Position numbers and translations under genes: made by a program
Assembly: GCA_051011415.1 (NCBI GenBank)
Contig: JBPCTY010000060.1
Coordinates: 36,382-100,381 of the forward strand
Origin: SZUA-442 sp051011415
GTDB taxonomy: Bacteria > Actinomycetota > Acidimicrobiia > Spongiisociales > UBA5794
DNA: 64,000 nt
Reading direction: 5' to 3'
The notes under the pieces: generated by a model
Databases searched by the model: none
What the model was told of the DNA's origin: nothing
What the model saw: only the letters and a program-made list of their open reading frames with translations
Shown here: piece by piece, positions 9,178 to 16,656 of the stretch
How positions within the stretch are numbered: the first letter of the stretch is position 1
Layout: each line of letters starts with the position of its first letter

Positions 9178-9639
9178 TCAATCGTCGTCGGCACCAGCTT
9201 GCAGCATCGCCAGCGGTTCGAAGGTCGCCCTGCTCTCAGCCTCGACAGTGACCAATCCGACGACGGGGAAGCGCAGTCTCTTCACCACGTACACCGTCAC
9301 GGTCCTCGGGTCCCACGAACGATCGACTGGGCAGGTGCACGTTCGGAGCTGTGCGCCGTTGATTGAAGCAAACTTCGCGGCCTCGCCTGCCGGTGAGCCG
9401 GATGCGCCAAAGGGTCGAAAGGTCACCGGAGCGGCGGCAAGAGCGGCAGCGTCGGCAGCGTTTGCGGCAGCCGTGTGTGCGGCGACGATCATTCCAGCCG
9501 ATCCAACTCCCAGCGCAAGCAGTACGACAACGATCGACAGCGCGAAGCCGATAACAATCGAGCCGCTCTCATCGCTCCGTTCGCATCGACGTGGTCGCGC
9601 GAAGATCAACGGTGAACCCACCGAGAAGCGGAGCCGCAA
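9178..9639 (-). CDS. TadG/TadE-like protein of the Tad secretion cluster (Rv3654c position)
   Basis: The last gene of the Tad-like cluster encodes a small protein with one N-terminal membrane segment (SIVIGFALSIVVVLLALGVG) preceded by ESG, followed by an Ala-rich helix (AAANAADAAALAAA) and a C-terminal part with two Cys (CTCP). This is the pattern of mycobacterial Rv3654c, a pseudopilin-like exported protein. The reading frame opens at 9639, inside the 3' end of tadE; the true start may lie closer to 9580 but no ATG or GTG is available there. A short alternative using a rare start cannot be excluded. Confidence 0.65.
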   Translation of the reverse strand: MRLRFSVGSPLIFARPRRCERSDESGSIVIGFALSIVVVLLALGVGSAGMIVAAHTAAANAADAAALAAAPVTFRPFGASGSPAGEAAKFASINGAQLRTCTCPVDRSWDPRTVTVYVVKRLRFPVVGLVTVEAESRATFEPLAMLQAGADDD

Positions 9640-9931
9640 CGGTGTGGCGCAGCGAAACTGCCACCGTTGCGGGCTGGCCGACGGCTGCTGGCCTGCTCAC
9701 CGACACGCTCGCCCTGCTGCCGGAGCTCCCGAGCGCTGCCCTCGCTGCCGCTGCTGCCCGTCGGGTGTCTGGAGAAGTCGCAGCCTGACGTGCACCTTCC
9801 CTGGAAGCGTGAAGAAGCTGGACTTCGGTCTTGGCGACCAGCGCTACCTCGACAATTCCAAACAGCAGAACGAGAACGACAGGCACGACGAGGGCGAATT
9901 CGACGACTGCGCTCCCCCGCTCCAGATTCAC
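9569..9931 (-). CDS. TadE-like pseudopilin
   Basis: A 120-residue TadE family protein: ERGSAVVEFALVVPVVLVLL starts the hydrophobic N-terminal helix with the conserved Glu, and HASREGARQAA follows it, as in TadE proteins of Flp/Tad systems. I prefer the GTG at 9931, because it overlaps the stop of the prepilin gene by four bases (GTGA), over an upstream GTG or ATG at 10009 that would give 26 extra residues of unrelated character inside the prepilin gene. It corresponds in place to Rv3655c. Expected location: membrane-anchored with the C-terminus outside. Confidence 0.75.
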   Translation of the reverse strand: MNLERGSAVVEFALVVPVVLVLLFGIVEVALVAKTEVQLLHASREGARQAATSPDTRRAAAAARAALGSSGSRASVSVSRPAAVGQPATVAVSLRHTVAAPLLGGFTVDLRATTSMRTER

Positions 9932-10098
9932 ACACTGTCCGCGATCGAGATCACTCTCGCAAGAACCGTGTTGAAGAACGACGGGAGCATGTCCGATGTT
10001 GATGCCCACGTGATGAGCGCAAGCGCGACGATCGCCGCGGCGACAAGCACCAGGGCGTACTCCGCGGTCGCCTGCCCATTCTGTTTCTCGAGACGCAT
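9928..10098 (-). CDS. Flp-type prepilin / DUF4244 protein
   Basis: A 56-residue protein starting at ATG 10098, which has an excellent ribosome binding site (AAGGAGGAGACGA directly upstream). The N-terminus MRLEKQNG is followed by QATAEYALVLVAAAIVALAL: cleavage after Gly would put Glu at +5 and Tyr at +6, the class III (Flp) prepilin rule. The helix then leads to a short 25-residue tail. In mycobacteria the same slot (Rv3656c) holds a DUF4244 protein. It would be the major pilin or a pseudopilin moved by the CpaF/TadBC machine. No prepilin peptidase gene is seen in the window. Confidence 0.8.
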   Translation of the reverse strand: MRLEKQNGQATAEYALVLVAAAIVALALITWASTSDMLPSFFNTVLARVISIADSV

Positions 10099-10159
10099 TC
10101 GTCTCCTCCTTACACCGTGGCTTCCGGCCACTTCGGTGGGAAGCTGGAACAGCCAGACA

Positions 10160-10762
10160 TCACAACGAGATGCGCGAGAGACCACCCACCACAGCCGGGC
10201 CAACGGTCAGAAGCACAAAGCCGGGGAGAGTCAGAAACGCAAGAGGGAAGAGAAGCTTCACTGGCAGCCGGTTGAGTCGTTCTTGTGCTGCCGCAGCCCT
10301 GTCCGCCCTCATCGTCATCGCAAGTGCCGACAGACCTGGCCCCAACGGACCGCCGGTGGTAGAGGACTTCTCAGCCTCGACAAAGATCTTCCTGATGGCC
10401 TCGGAATTGGGCTCAGCCCGCAGACCCGAACCAGTTCGCCGGAGCGCTTGTGCGATGTCAATGGCTACAGCTCCGCCAGCTTCACGCCCAGCGAGGGAAA
10501 CCGCGGAAATGAACGGCAAACCCGAGGCCGAAGCGAGCGACGTCACATCAACGGCCAACAACTCGGACTCCGCATCGATCCCGGTGCGAGCCTTCTTTGC
10601 GAGAGCCTTCCTCCAAGCAACAATGATCACGATCGCACCACTCGCGGCGAGCGTGAGCAGCGGACCGGCCACGATGACCGAAAGCGCAATGCCAAGGGCC
10701 AACGCAATCCAGTGCTTGCCGAGAAACGTCGCAATTGCTGTAGCCACTGCGACAGCTACCAC
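10160..10762 (-). CDS. TadC-like type II secretion F-domain membrane protein
   Basis: A 200-residue membrane protein with two N-terminal hydrophobic segments (about 1-20 and 24-48), a cytosolic helical GspF-like domain (about 50-155, SGLPFISAVSLAGRE and PLGPGLSALAMTMRADRAAAAQERLNRLPVKLLFPLAFLT around 150-185 across the boundary), and a C-terminal membrane helix. It is the shorter partner of TadB in actinobacterial Tad-like clusters (Rv3657c slot). It overlaps the tadB stop by seven bases. Role: inner-membrane platform for pilus assembly or secretion. Confidence 0.75.
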   Translation of the reverse strand: MVAVAVATAIATFLGKHWIALALGIALSVIVAGPLLTLAASGAIVIIVAWRKALAKKARTGIDAESELLAVDVTSLASASGLPFISAVSLAGREAGGAVAIDIAQALRRTGSGLRAEPNSEAIRKIFVEAEKSSTTGGPLGPGLSALAMTMRADRAAAAQERLNRLPVKLLFPLAFLTLPGFVLLTVGPAVVGGLSRISL

Positions 10763-11430
10763 CTCGACACTCGCTTGGTGACCGCAAGCACCACCGTCGC
10801 ACCGACGACCATCATCAACGACCCGAGCAACATCGGCACCACAACCGGGGCACCTCCGGGTTCTGGCACTCCCCGGAGCAACACGATTGCAACGCCTATC
10901 GCGAGTGGGAGTACACCCACGACGATCGCCGAGAACTTCGCCTGAGCAAGCGCAACGCCCGCATCCCTGCGCTGCTGTCGTTGGTCGCTCGCCTGGTGGG
11001 CAAGCATCAGCAGCGCTGGCCCGATTGAAGACCCTGCTTCCTCTGAAACAGATGCGACCGCAATGAACTCCCTACCCGTCGTTCGAAGATGAGGCATCAG
11101 CGATGCAGCGACATCTCGCATTGGTGCCCCCAACTCACACAACCGCCGGGTCGATCTGTCGACCAGGGTCGATGGCGAACTCGCAACCGCAGTCCTGAGG
11201 TCTGCTCCTGCCCGCACACCCGCCGAGAGATCACGGAGAAGCCGTTGAACCGCGTCTTCGTCGTGCGATCTCCTGCGGCTTTGAACCACACGGCTCGTGA
11301 TGACCACACCGAGGGCAGCGAAGGCGACCAGCGGCGACAGCACAAACGCAGCCGCAACCAAGACCGCACCAACCGGTGCGCGAAGAGCAAGAAGCGTTGC
11401 TGCGACGACAGCCGGAACGAGACGAATCAT
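10756..11430 (-). CDS. TadB-like type II secretion F-domain membrane protein
   Basis: A 224-residue protein with N-terminal membrane segments (about 5-45), a cytosolic helical F domain (residues 55-165, with LLRDLSAGVRAGADLRTAV and VASVSEEAGSSIGPALLMLA) and two C-terminal membrane helices. It matches the Rv3658c slot between the ATPase gene and tadC. The start overlaps the stop of the ATPase gene by four bases, indicating translational coupling. Role: platform protein that couples ATPase motion to pilin movement. Confidence 0.78.
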   Translation of the reverse strand: MIRLVPAVVAATLLALRAPVGAVLVAAAFVLSPLVAFAALGVVITSRVVQSRRRSHDEDAVQRLLRDLSAGVRAGADLRTAVASSPSTLVDRSTRRLCELGAPMRDVAASLMPHLRTTGREFIAVASVSEEAGSSIGPALLMLAHQASDQRQQRRDAGVALAQAKFSAIVVGVLPLAIGVAIVLLRGVPEPGGAPVVVPMLLGSLMMVVGATVVLAVTKRVSRW

Positions 11431-12473
11431 TGGCGAGGAACCTCAGCGATGGGCGTCACCGAAGAGACTCGCCGACCGCCTGGGTGCCGCTCCACCATCA
11501 CCACCTGATCGATGGCCGTTCTTACGAGAGCACCGAGCGCACCGTGCGGCACATCCTCGGGAGCCATCGCGGCCAAGGTCTCGATGCGTGCAAGCGCTTG
11601 ATCTGGTGATCGCGCATGCACTGTCGACATCGACCCGCTGTGCCCGGTTGCAAGGGCCTGCACCATGTCGAGTGCCTCGGCTCCCCTGACTTCGCCTACG
11701 ACGATCCTGTCTGGTCTCAACCGCAGGGCGTGTCGAACGAGCTGGCGCATCGTCACGTCACCAACTCCGTCCACGTTCGCTCTTCGGCTCTCAAGGCGCA
11801 CGACGTGGCCGCCAACCCGTAGTTCTGCGGCATCTTCGATCGTGACAATCCGCTCTCCGTCTTTCACCATCGAACACAGCACATTGAGCAGGGTTGTCTT
11901 GCCCGCACCTGTACCTCCCGCAACCACGAGGTTGGCTCTCGTATCTATGGCGACCCGAAGCTGTTCGGCGATCTCTGCGGTGAGGCAATCGCCCTCAATC
12001 AGGTCATCAAGGGTGCGAACCGTGGGGTGAAACCTTCGTATCGCGACCACGGGCCCATCGACCGACGCAGGCGGTATCGCCGCATGCAATCTGGACCCGT
12101 CCGCAAGCCGTGCATCGACCGCTGGCTCGGACCGATCGATCCGGAGACCCAGAGGCGCAATCACCCTCCGCACCATCGCCAACACATCGTCGGCGTTCCG
12201 GAATCCGACATCAACGCGAACGAGCTCGCCCGACCGCTCCACCCAGACGTCGTCGTGGCCGTTGACCAGCACGTCGGTGATGCGTGCGTCACCAAGGAGA
12301 GACTCAAGCGGTCCGAGTCCAACCATCGCGTCGACCGCACGAACGACCGACTCGTTGCCTGCAAGCGGCGCTATCTCGGGCTGCAACCGAGCGCCCTCCG
12401 CAAGAAGGGCTTCTCGGTCCACGGGAGTGTCGGATGCAACAAGCGATGCGACCAGCCGGTCAACCTCACTCAC
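11427..12473 (-). CDS. CpaF/TadA-type secretion ATPase
   Basis: A 348-residue type II/IV secretion ATPase. N-terminal domain about 1-130 (GLGPLESLLGDARITDVLVNG is the typical entry to the family). The core has Walker A GGTGAGKTT (about residue 177), the Asp box TIEDAAEL, Walker B-like RIVVGEVRG, and the His box GHSGSMSTVHA. It powers Flp pilus assembly in Tad systems and sits in the Rv3659c position. The gene overlaps its upstream neighbour by eight bases and the tadB gene by four. Confidence 0.92.
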   Translation of the reverse strand: MSEVDRLVASLVASDTPVDREALLAEGARLQPEIAPLAGNESVVRAVDAMVGLGPLESLLGDARITDVLVNGHDDVWVERSGELVRVDVGFRNADDVLAMVRRVIAPLGLRIDRSEPAVDARLADGSRLHAAIPPASVDGPVVAIRRFHPTVRTLDDLIEGDCLTAEIAEQLRVAIDTRANLVVAGGTGAGKTTLLNVLCSMVKDGERIVTIEDAAELRVGGHVVRLESRRANVDGVGDVTMRQLVRHALRLRPDRIVVGEVRGAEALDMVQALATGHSGSMSTVHARSPDQALARIETLAAMAPEDVPHGALGALVRTAIDQVVMVERHPGGRRVSSVTPIAEVPRQ

Positions 12474-13005
12474 GAAGCCACATCCTTCCGAGGGCCGAAA
12501 GCCACCGATCTCGTCCAGACGGCTGAGCTCCTTTCATCAACGCGGAAACCGTTCCTCTTCGTGGGATAGGAAGAACCACGGAGTCGGCACGACCGGAAGG
12601 CGACAGCGCCGACCGCTGGTAAACGCAAGGATCCGGTGAAGTCGGTGTGAAGGGGCTCGGGAGCAGCGGGAGGAATGCGACTGCTCCCTCAGGCCTCGGA
12701 CCAGCTGCTGGGCACTTGAGAACCACCCGTGGCCAGCGCTCCACGAATGCTTCGATGACATTGGAGGCCGCTGCCACGTCGACTCCGCCGTTTGACAGAT
12801 ACCCCCTTCGACCGCTGGTGAAGCGAAGCTGTTCGGCAGTAGGTCCATCGTTCACCAGTTGTGCAAGTGTGGGGCCTGGGCCCACTGCAGGCCCAGCCCG
12901 ATCAAGATCAATCACCAGACCACCCGTTGGCGTCGACACCAGTCCGAGCGGAATGAGGACATTGAGTGCGGCGTCCACAGGGATCCATGAGGCGAGTACG
13001 GGCAT
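12466..13005 (-). CDS. septum-site-determining/CpaE-like protein by position (Rv3660c slot), degenerate
   Basis: A 179-residue protein of uncertain fold at the head of the Tad-like operon. In mycobacteria the same place holds Rv3660c, a MinD/CpaE-like ATPase, and the few recognisable parts here (PLGLVSTPTGGLVIDLDRAGPA, PTLAQLVN) could be the MinD strand with its Asp, but there is no Walker A motif and the protein is much shorter than the usual 350 residues. I chose ATG 13005 because GGAGG lies eight bases upstream. Either a reduced CpaE-like protein or an unrelated accessory protein; function is not known. Confidence 0.5.
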   Translation of the reverse strand: MPVLASWIPVDAALNVLIPLGLVSTPTGGLVIDLDRAGPAVGPGPTLAQLVNDGPTAEQLRFTSGRRGYLSNGGVDVAAASNVIEAFVERWPRVVLKCPAAGPRPEGAVAFLPLLPSPFTPTSPDPCVYQRSALSPSGRADSVVLPIPRRGTVSALMKGAQPSGRDRWLSALGRMWLRE

Positions 13006-13129
13006 CAGATGTTCCTCCGGGCGTCGGAGGGGAAGCAGTCCGAACGTATCGAGACGGCCATTGCGATGCAATACCCCTGTGTGATGTTCCCTCATGAGGC
13101 GACGTCATGGTGTCGATACACTTCCCACG

Positions 13130-13912
13130 ATGCAGGAAGCAGCCTTCTTCGATCTCGACAAGACGATCATCGCTGGGTCGTCGACCCTTGCGTTTGGTCG
13201 TCCGCTGTACCGCGCCGGCTTCCTTCATCGACGCACGCTGCTTCGGCTTGGCATCGCCTCGGTCTCATACATGCTCTTTGGCGCAGATGAGGACAGCCTT
13301 GAACGAGCAAGAGACGAAATGCTTGACCTGGTATCCGGATGGGACCGTGCAGAGATCGACTCGATCGTCGAAGAGACCCTCTCCGAGGTCATCGACCCAC
13401 TCGTATTCGCCGAGGCGCTCTTCTTGATCGATGAGCACAAGCGATCCGGTCGCGAGGTGTATGTGGTCTCAGCGAGCCCGGAGGAGTTCGTTGCACCGAT
13501 TGCGCGAATGGTCGGCATCGACAAGGTGGTCGCGACGCAGATTCGGACGGATGCGATGGGTCGCTATGTGCCCGAGCTTGAGCGGTATGTGATGGGGCCA
13601 GGGAAGGCCAAGGCGATGCAGGACGTCGCCGAACGCGACGGCATCGACCTCGACAAGTCATTTGCATATACAGACAGCTTCACCGACATGCCAATGCTCG
13701 ATGCAGTCGGCAACCCTGTGGCAGTGAATCCTGAAAAGGAGCTTCGGGAGGCCGCCGAAGAGAACGACTGGCCGATCCTTGAATTCCAGCGCCCTGTTTC
13801 CCTCGGTCCCAGGGTTCCTGCTCCACCGCCAAAGGTGTGGGTTGGCGTGGCAGCTGGAGCCCTTGCGGCTGCAGCCATTGTTGCGGTGTCAAAGCGCCGG
13901 AGTCACGCCTGA
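13130..13912 (+). CDS. HAD-IB family phosphatase (SerB-like), Rv3661 position
   Basis: A 260-residue HAD hydrolase. Motif I is FFDLDKT (Asp8 nucleophile, Asp10), motif II is in VVSAS (about residue 110), motif III Lys near GPGKAKAM, and motif IV YTDSFTDMPMLD. The family includes phosphoserine phosphatase and lysophosphatidate-type phosphatases; the substrate here is open. A C-terminal hydrophobic helix (VWVGVAAGALAAAAIVAV) followed by KRRSHA suggests tail anchoring. It is divergent from the Tad-like operon exactly as Rv3661 is in mycobacteria. The ATG at 13130 puts the catalytic motif near the N-terminus as expected. Confidence 0.85.
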   Translation: MQEAAFFDLDKTIIAGSSTLAFGRPLYRAGFLHRRTLLRLGIASVSYMLFGADEDSLERARDEMLDLVSGWDRAEIDSIVEETLSEVIDPLVFAEALFLIDEHKRSGREVYVVSASPEEFVAPIARMVGIDKVVATQIRTDAMGRYVPELERYVMGPGKAKAMQDVAERDGIDLDKSFAYTDSFTDMPMLDAVGNPVAVNPEKELREAAEENDWPILEFQRPVSLGPRVPAPPPKVWVGVAAGALAAAAIVAVSKRRSHA

Positions 13913-13925
13913 GTCAGGCGCCGAT

Positions 13926-13964
13926 CCTGGTGCCCCGACACCGTGATCGATGTCGAACACCAGG
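13926..13964. terminator. nested inverted repeat between convergent genes
   Basis: CCTGGTG (13926-13932) pairs with CACCAGG (13958-13964) and, inside it, CGACA (13936-13940) pairs with TGTCG (13951-13955). It lies 14 bases after the HAD stop and 12 bases before the MFS stop, so it could end transcription from both sides. No strong T tract is present; function is inferred from place and symmetry. Confidence 0.45.
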
Positions 13965-13975
13965 CCGGAGGCAAG

Positions 13976-15400
13976 CTACTGACCCTCGCTTGGTGAATCC
14001 TCTTCAGAGGCCTCTGCGGCTGCAGCTGTCGCTGCTTCCTTCGCTGCAACGCCCTCTTCACGGGCCGACTCGATCTTTTCCGTTGTCAGCTTCGGAGCTG
14101 CCCAGAAGAACAGGAGAAGGAGCGCTGCTGCGGCTACGAAGTAGGGCATCCGAAGCGCCATCACCCGGTCGAGGCCCGCTGCTTCGGAGCCCGCCACGAT
14201 CAAGCCACCGAAGGCGAGACCAATCGGCATCATGCCCCACGCAAAGAATCGATAGACGGAATTGACCCGGCCAAGCAGGTGATCGGGAATGATCGTTTGG
14301 CGAAGCGACACGGTGATCACGTTCCACAGCACGGCCGTGGCGGAGAAGAAGAGGAACATGATCCAGGCGATGATCCAGTGTGTGGCAAGGCCAATGACAA
14401 GGGTTGCAACGATTTGCCCAACCAAGGTGATGTACAGCGACGTGCCACTCCCAAGCTTCTTGGAGACGCGGGGTGCCACGATCGACCCGATGACGCCGCC
14501 GACCGCACCCGCCATCATGAGAATCGCAAAAATGGTGGCGGTCGTGCCGAGCACCTCCTGCGCAAAGAGCACAATCGTCGCAAAGATCATCGAGAACAGC
14601 GCGTTCATGATCCCGAGGATGATCGCCATGGGTCGAAGCAGGGGGTGTGCCCACAGCCATGTCACACCCTCCTTGATCTCGGCCCAGAATCCTTGGTTTT
14701 CAGACTCGGGAGACGCCATCGATCGATCGACGGTGAACACGCCACTCAATGCAAAGATCAAGGCCGCTGCAATGGCGAACGTCCCTGCGTCGAAGAAGAA
14801 CGGGACTGCGAAAGCGATAGCAATCAGAAAGCTTCCGAGCGGCGGGCCGACGAACTGATTCATCACCATTTCAGCGCCCCACAGCCGGCTGTTCGCCTTC
14901 TCGAGACCCTCTGGCTCCACAATCGCCGGAAGGATCGTCTGGGCTGCGTTGTCGTAGAGGACCTCTGCAACCCCGAAGAGCAGGGCGGAGATCAGAAGCG
15001 TCAGATACACCGTCGTGTTCGACACGACCTCGTCGCCGGTAGCAATAACGTCGGATGACGGCAGGAGATCCTGGTTCAGCAAGACGATGATCGCCACGGT
15101 CAGGGTCAGTGCGAATCGGAAGACCGACATCGCAGCCATGATCTTTCGCCGATCAACCCTGTCGGTGATGACACCCGCAGGGAGGGTGAACACAAGCCAC
15201 GGAATGCGCTGGGCGATGGCAATCAAGGCAATCGCCATTGGATCCCTGGTAACTGCCGAGGCAAGCCATGGGTAGGCAATCCCAGCGACGCCGTCGCCGA
15301 GATTTGAGACAACGCTTGCGGTCCAGAGCTTCCAATAGTTCGCACCGAGCTTGATCTTGTCCTTCACCGGTGTGCCCTTATCGGCTGCAACGTCAGTCAT
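13976..15400 (-). CDS. MFS transporter (MFS_3/MFS_1, drug or macrolide efflux type)
   Basis: A 474-residue protein with about 12 membrane segments. The loop 2-3 motif is visible as PAGVITDRVDRRKIM (about residues 60-74), the usual G-x-x-x-D-R-x-x-R-R/K signature, and the opening WKLWTASVVSNLGDGVAGIAY is typical of the MFS_3 efflux group. The C-terminal tail is Ala/Glu-rich (AAKEAATAAAAEASEED). The ATG at 15400 overlaps the end of the regulator gene by eight bases; an upstream extension to 15517 would only be the regulator sequence in another frame. The substrate is unknown; the linked repressor suggests inducible export. Confidence 0.88.
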   Translation of the reverse strand: MTDVAADKGTPVKDKIKLGANYWKLWTASVVSNLGDGVAGIAYPWLASAVTRDPMAIALIAIAQRIPWLVFTLPAGVITDRVDRRKIMAAMSVFRFALTLTVAIIVLLNQDLLPSSDVIATGDEVVSNTTVYLTLLISALLFGVAEVLYDNAAQTILPAIVEPEGLEKANSRLWGAEMVMNQFVGPPLGSFLIAIAFAVPFFFDAGTFAIAAALIFALSGVFTVDRSMASPESENQGFWAEIKEGVTWLWAHPLLRPMAIILGIMNALFSMIFATIVLFAQEVLGTTATIFAILMMAGAVGGVIGSIVAPRVSKKLGSGTSLYITLVGQIVATLVIGLATHWIIAWIMFLFFSATAVLWNVITVSLRQTIIPDHLLGRVNSVYRFFAWGMMPIGLAFGGLIVAGSEAAGLDRVMALRMPYFVAAAALLLLFFWAAPKLTTEKIESAREEGVAAKEAATAAAAEASEEDSPSEGQ

Positions 15401-15983
15401 CGCGACCCTCCGCATCTTCAAACGCAGGATGATCGGTGGGGAACACACCGGCGAGGAGTCCGTAGACAGTGTCGCCACTTCGCGGCAGCTCGATGAACTC
15501 GTCGGCGATCTCCGCAATGCGATCGAAGAACTCGACCGCTCGTTCGGCGGGAATCCTTGCCATCCGAGAGGTGAACATCGGGGTCGGATCTTCCTCGGTT
15601 CTTGTCATGCCTCGGAGGGCATCGGTGACAAACCACATTGGATCGTCCGTCGTTGGCGAGACCATGAAGTGAATAGTTCGTCCCGTTCGGCCGTAGTACT
15701 TCTCGGTCATCGCCCTGACCTTGGCCGTGCGCACGACCCGCACAAGTCCGGCATCCTCAAGCACCTTCACGTGATACCCGACGGTCCCCTTCGGCTTGTC
15801 GAGCGCATCCGCCAACTGCGATTGGGTGGCGGCCCGCTCGAGCAAGAGGTTGAGAATGTTCATGCGCGTGTCGTCCGCAACGGCCTTCATCTGCGAGTGA
15901 TCGCTCACCGCAACCATCTCATCAAGCTCGTAGTCGAGCGTGTGGGTCGATTCGGAAGGCGGTGCTGGGTCTGGTTCGGCCAT
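15393..15983 (-). CDS. ArsR/HTH_20-type winged-helix repressor
   Basis: A cytosolic regulator of about 196 residues. The HTH reads DDTRMNILNLLLERAATQSQLADALDKPKGTVGYHVKVLEDAGLV across residues about 40-85, a standard ArsR-like helix-turn-helix with the KPKGTVGYHVKVL recognition helix. The rest (about 90-196) is an unassigned effector part. No metal-binding Cys pair is seen, so it is not a classical metal sensor. It precedes and overlaps the MFS gene, which it probably controls. ATG 15983 is chosen; GTG 16007 is possible and would add eight residues. Confidence 0.82.
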   Translation of the reverse strand: MAEPDPAPPSESTHTLDYELDEMVAVSDHSQMKAVADDTRMNILNLLLERAATQSQLADALDKPKGTVGYHVKVLEDAGLVRVVRTAKVRAMTEKYYGRTGRTIHFMVSPTTDDPMWFVTDALRGMTRTEEDPTPMFTSRMARIPAERAVEFFDRIAEIADEFIELPRSGDTVYGLLAGVFPTDHPAFEDAEGRDD

Positions 15984-16051
15984 GTGTCCGTATTGTCGAA
16001 GAAACACGAATGTTCGACTATTCCCGACCGTTTGTCAAATGTCGGGACACG

Positions 16052-16555
16052 TCAGGTGCTGGACGGTCCCTCCGGTGCAGCGTCATCCTCACGATTCGGC
16101 ATGAATGCCCACCAGGCAAGTGCGCCCAAGGCAGCGAGTGCAAGCCCTGCACCGATGATGAGCCACACGGTGGTTGACGAGATCGAAGACGCCGGCGGTG
16201 GACTCGGATCGCCATCGAGCACGACAGGATCCACCCCAAGTTCCAAGAGATTGGTGGTCTCGGACCTCGTTGTTTCGCCCTCCGGCGGAATCGCTTCAAA
16301 CACGATCGACCAGTTCTCAGCAGACGGAACGACAACCCGTGCGCCCCACACGCCGTTTCCCCTATCGATCATGGCGGTTGGCCCGAGTTCCTCGTACGAG
16401 CTGAACGGTCGAACAATCACTGCCTCGAAGCTTGCGTCCATCTCAACGGTGACCTCCAGCTCCAGTCCTTCCTCATCAGACAGGGCAGTCGCCGCGGCTT
16501 CGCCGAAGGGAGACGAAAGAAGGACTGACGCGATGATTGCGGCAACAACGAGCAT
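16052..16555 (-). CDS. exported protein with C-terminal membrane anchor, unknown function
   Basis: A 167-residue protein. Residues 1-24 form a signal peptide (MLVVAAIIASVLLSSPFGEAA), the middle (25-110) is an acidic beta-rich extracytoplasmic domain (VTVEMDASFEAVIVRP, GNGVWGARVVVP, WSIVFEAIPPEGE), a Pro-rich linker PSPPPASS follows, and a membrane helix (TVWLIIGAGLALAALGALAW, about 128-148) ends in a short cytosolic tail. The layout of signal peptide, beta domain and C-terminal anchor is like CopC/YcnI-type proteins, but I see no His/Met copper site. Lies upstream of the regulator-MFS pair on the same strand. Confidence 0.65.
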   Translation of the reverse strand: MLVVAAIIASVLLSSPFGEAAATALSDEEGLELEVTVEMDASFEAVIVRPFSSYEELGPTAMIDRGNGVWGARVVVPSAENWSIVFEAIPPEGETTRSETTNLLELGVDPVVLDGDPSPPPASSISSTTVWLIIGAGLALAALGALAWWAFMPNREDDAAPEGPSST

Positions 16556-16656
16556 CTGAGGATCGTATATCGCTCGACGACTGACCCGTGGCTTGCTGTG
16601 GACCTCGCATGGTTACCCTCCCCGCACTCGCAAGATTCAGCTGACACTTGGATGTC

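Noticed and set aside
9248..10945. 565-codon open frame on the plus strand across the Tad-like cluster
   Set aside because: It runs antisense to three real genes with clear domains; composition is that of GC-rich codon shadow (low-complexity Arg/Ser/Thr), with no motif or ribosome binding site.
15351..16559. 402-codon plus-strand frame opposite the ArsR-like regulator and exported protein genes
   Set aside because: Overlaps three minus-strand genes with clear features; composition typical of an antisense shadow.
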